Below are positions 5,701 through 6,013 of a DNA stretch of 6,013 nt, piece by piece; position 1 is the stretch's first letter; each line of letters starts with the position of its first letter. This DNA comes from Halobacteriales archaeon QH_10_67_13 (GTDB taxonomy: Archaea > Halobacteriota > Halobacteria > Halobacteriales > Haloarculaceae), in the NCBI GenBank assembly GCA_003021335.1, contig PXQL01000028.1, forward strand, positions 1-6,013, given 5' to 3'. The position numbers were made by a program, and so were the translations under genes. The notes under the pieces were generated by a model. The model searched no databases. It was given only the letters and a program-made list of their open reading frames with translations, and was not told the DNA's origin.

Positions 5701-6013
5701 ATGCGCGAGACCGGTGCGTCCGAGCTGGTGAGCGCCTGCCGTAGGGCCGGCGTCGTCGGCGCGGGCGGCGCTGGTTTTCCCGCTCACGCGAAGTGGGACC
5801 GGGCCGACGGGGCCTCCTCCCTGCTGGTCAACCACCAGGAGAGCGAGCCAAACTGCTGTGTAGATAGGTCCCTTAGGCGCCGGCACGCCGACCGACTGGC
5901 GGCACTCTTTGACCGACTCCGGACGACCGTTGATGCGGTGATCGTCGGCGCCAAGTGGGTTAACCGAGAGTGGCTGGGACCGTTGGAACGGGCGAGTTCG
6001 GCAACGGTCTACC
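5701..6013 (+). CDS. RnfC/NADH dehydrogenase 51-kDa-like (SLBB family) protein, 5' part, runs off the window
   Basis: Open from ATG 5701 to the window end without a stop (104 complete codons). The N-terminal region reads GVVGAGGAGFPAHAKWDRAD, then LLVNHQESEPN, a form of the glycine-rich GGAGFP...NxxEsEP signature shared by RnfC, the Nqo1/NuoF flavoprotein and haloarchaeal SLBB-domain proteins, in which it contributes to FMN/NADH binding. A second conserved stretch, VDAVIVGAK, follows. The likely role is a redox protein, but the C-terminal domains that would tell RnfC from its relatives lie outside the window. Residues 48-59 read NCCVDRSLRRRH where relatives tend to have an NYY.DKWLG-type sequence; the codons there (gta, gat, agg, ctt, agg) are unlike the rest of the window. 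The gene begins 4 nt after the SDR stop, so it is probably in the same operon. Confidence 0.75.
   Translation, partial: MRETGASELVSACRRAGVVGAGGAGFPAHAKWDRADGASSLLVNHQESEPNCCVDRSLRRRHADRLAALFDRLRTTVDAVIVGAKWVNREWLGPLERASSATVY

Noticed and set aside
5668..5886. Small 72-residue minus-strand frame at the end of the SDR gene
   Set aside because: Antisense to the SDR C-terminus and the well-supported RnfC-like N-terminus; no domain or promoter evidence.

Overview
The window looks like chromosomal DNA from a haloarchaeon (class Halobacteria). GC is high, with G or C in most third codon positions. The predicted proteins are rich in Asp and Glu. The gene families are archaeal: a haloarchaeal-type dCTP deaminase with an intein, an HTH-ThiN regulator of the ThiR type, the archaeal 4-phosphopantoate--beta-alanine ligase and a ComA-like phosphosulfolactate synthase.

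Layout. Positions 1-1802 (+) carry dcd (dCTP deaminase), interrupted by a LAGLIDADG homing-endonuclease intein at 310-1565. The reading frame breaks inside the intein at about 1137, and the true 5' end of dcd is replaced by an inverted copy of part of the intein. Positions 1826-2716 (+) encode an HTH-ThiN protein. It overlaps by 13 nt a SAM-dependent methyltransferase gene (2704-3265, +) whose 5' part is broken. After a 34-nt convergent gap with nothing recognisable, 4793 to 3300 on the minus strand hold comA (broken by a frameshift and a probable internal deletion) followed 8 nt later by the intact 4-phosphopantoate--beta-alanine ligase gene. A 126-bp divergent promoter region (4794-4919) separates these from a plus-strand pair: an intact SDR oxidoreductase (4920-5696) and, 4 nt after it, the 5' part of an RnfC/SLBB-like protein that runs off the end at 6013.

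Function. The genes are housekeeping or cofactor metabolism: pyrimidine nucleotides (dcd), probable control of thiamine genes (thiR), coenzyme A synthesis (the ligase), sulfolactate-type chemistry (comA) and redox enzymes (SDR, RnfC-like). They do not form one obvious pathway. I see no defence system, CRISPR array, IS element or RNA gene.

The most notable structure is a set of rearrangements. Positions 1-61 are an exact reverse complement of 972-1032. Three genes (the dcd intein, the methyltransferase and comA) each show a frame change at a place where family knowledge predicts a missing internal segment. One inverted junction and three direct-deletion junctions in 6 kb look more like chimeras from whole-genome amplification or assembly than like biology. 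The alternatives for the intein (pseudogene, or a naturally split intein with an ATGA-coupled second half) remain open. A reader should not take the broken genes at face value without read-level checking.
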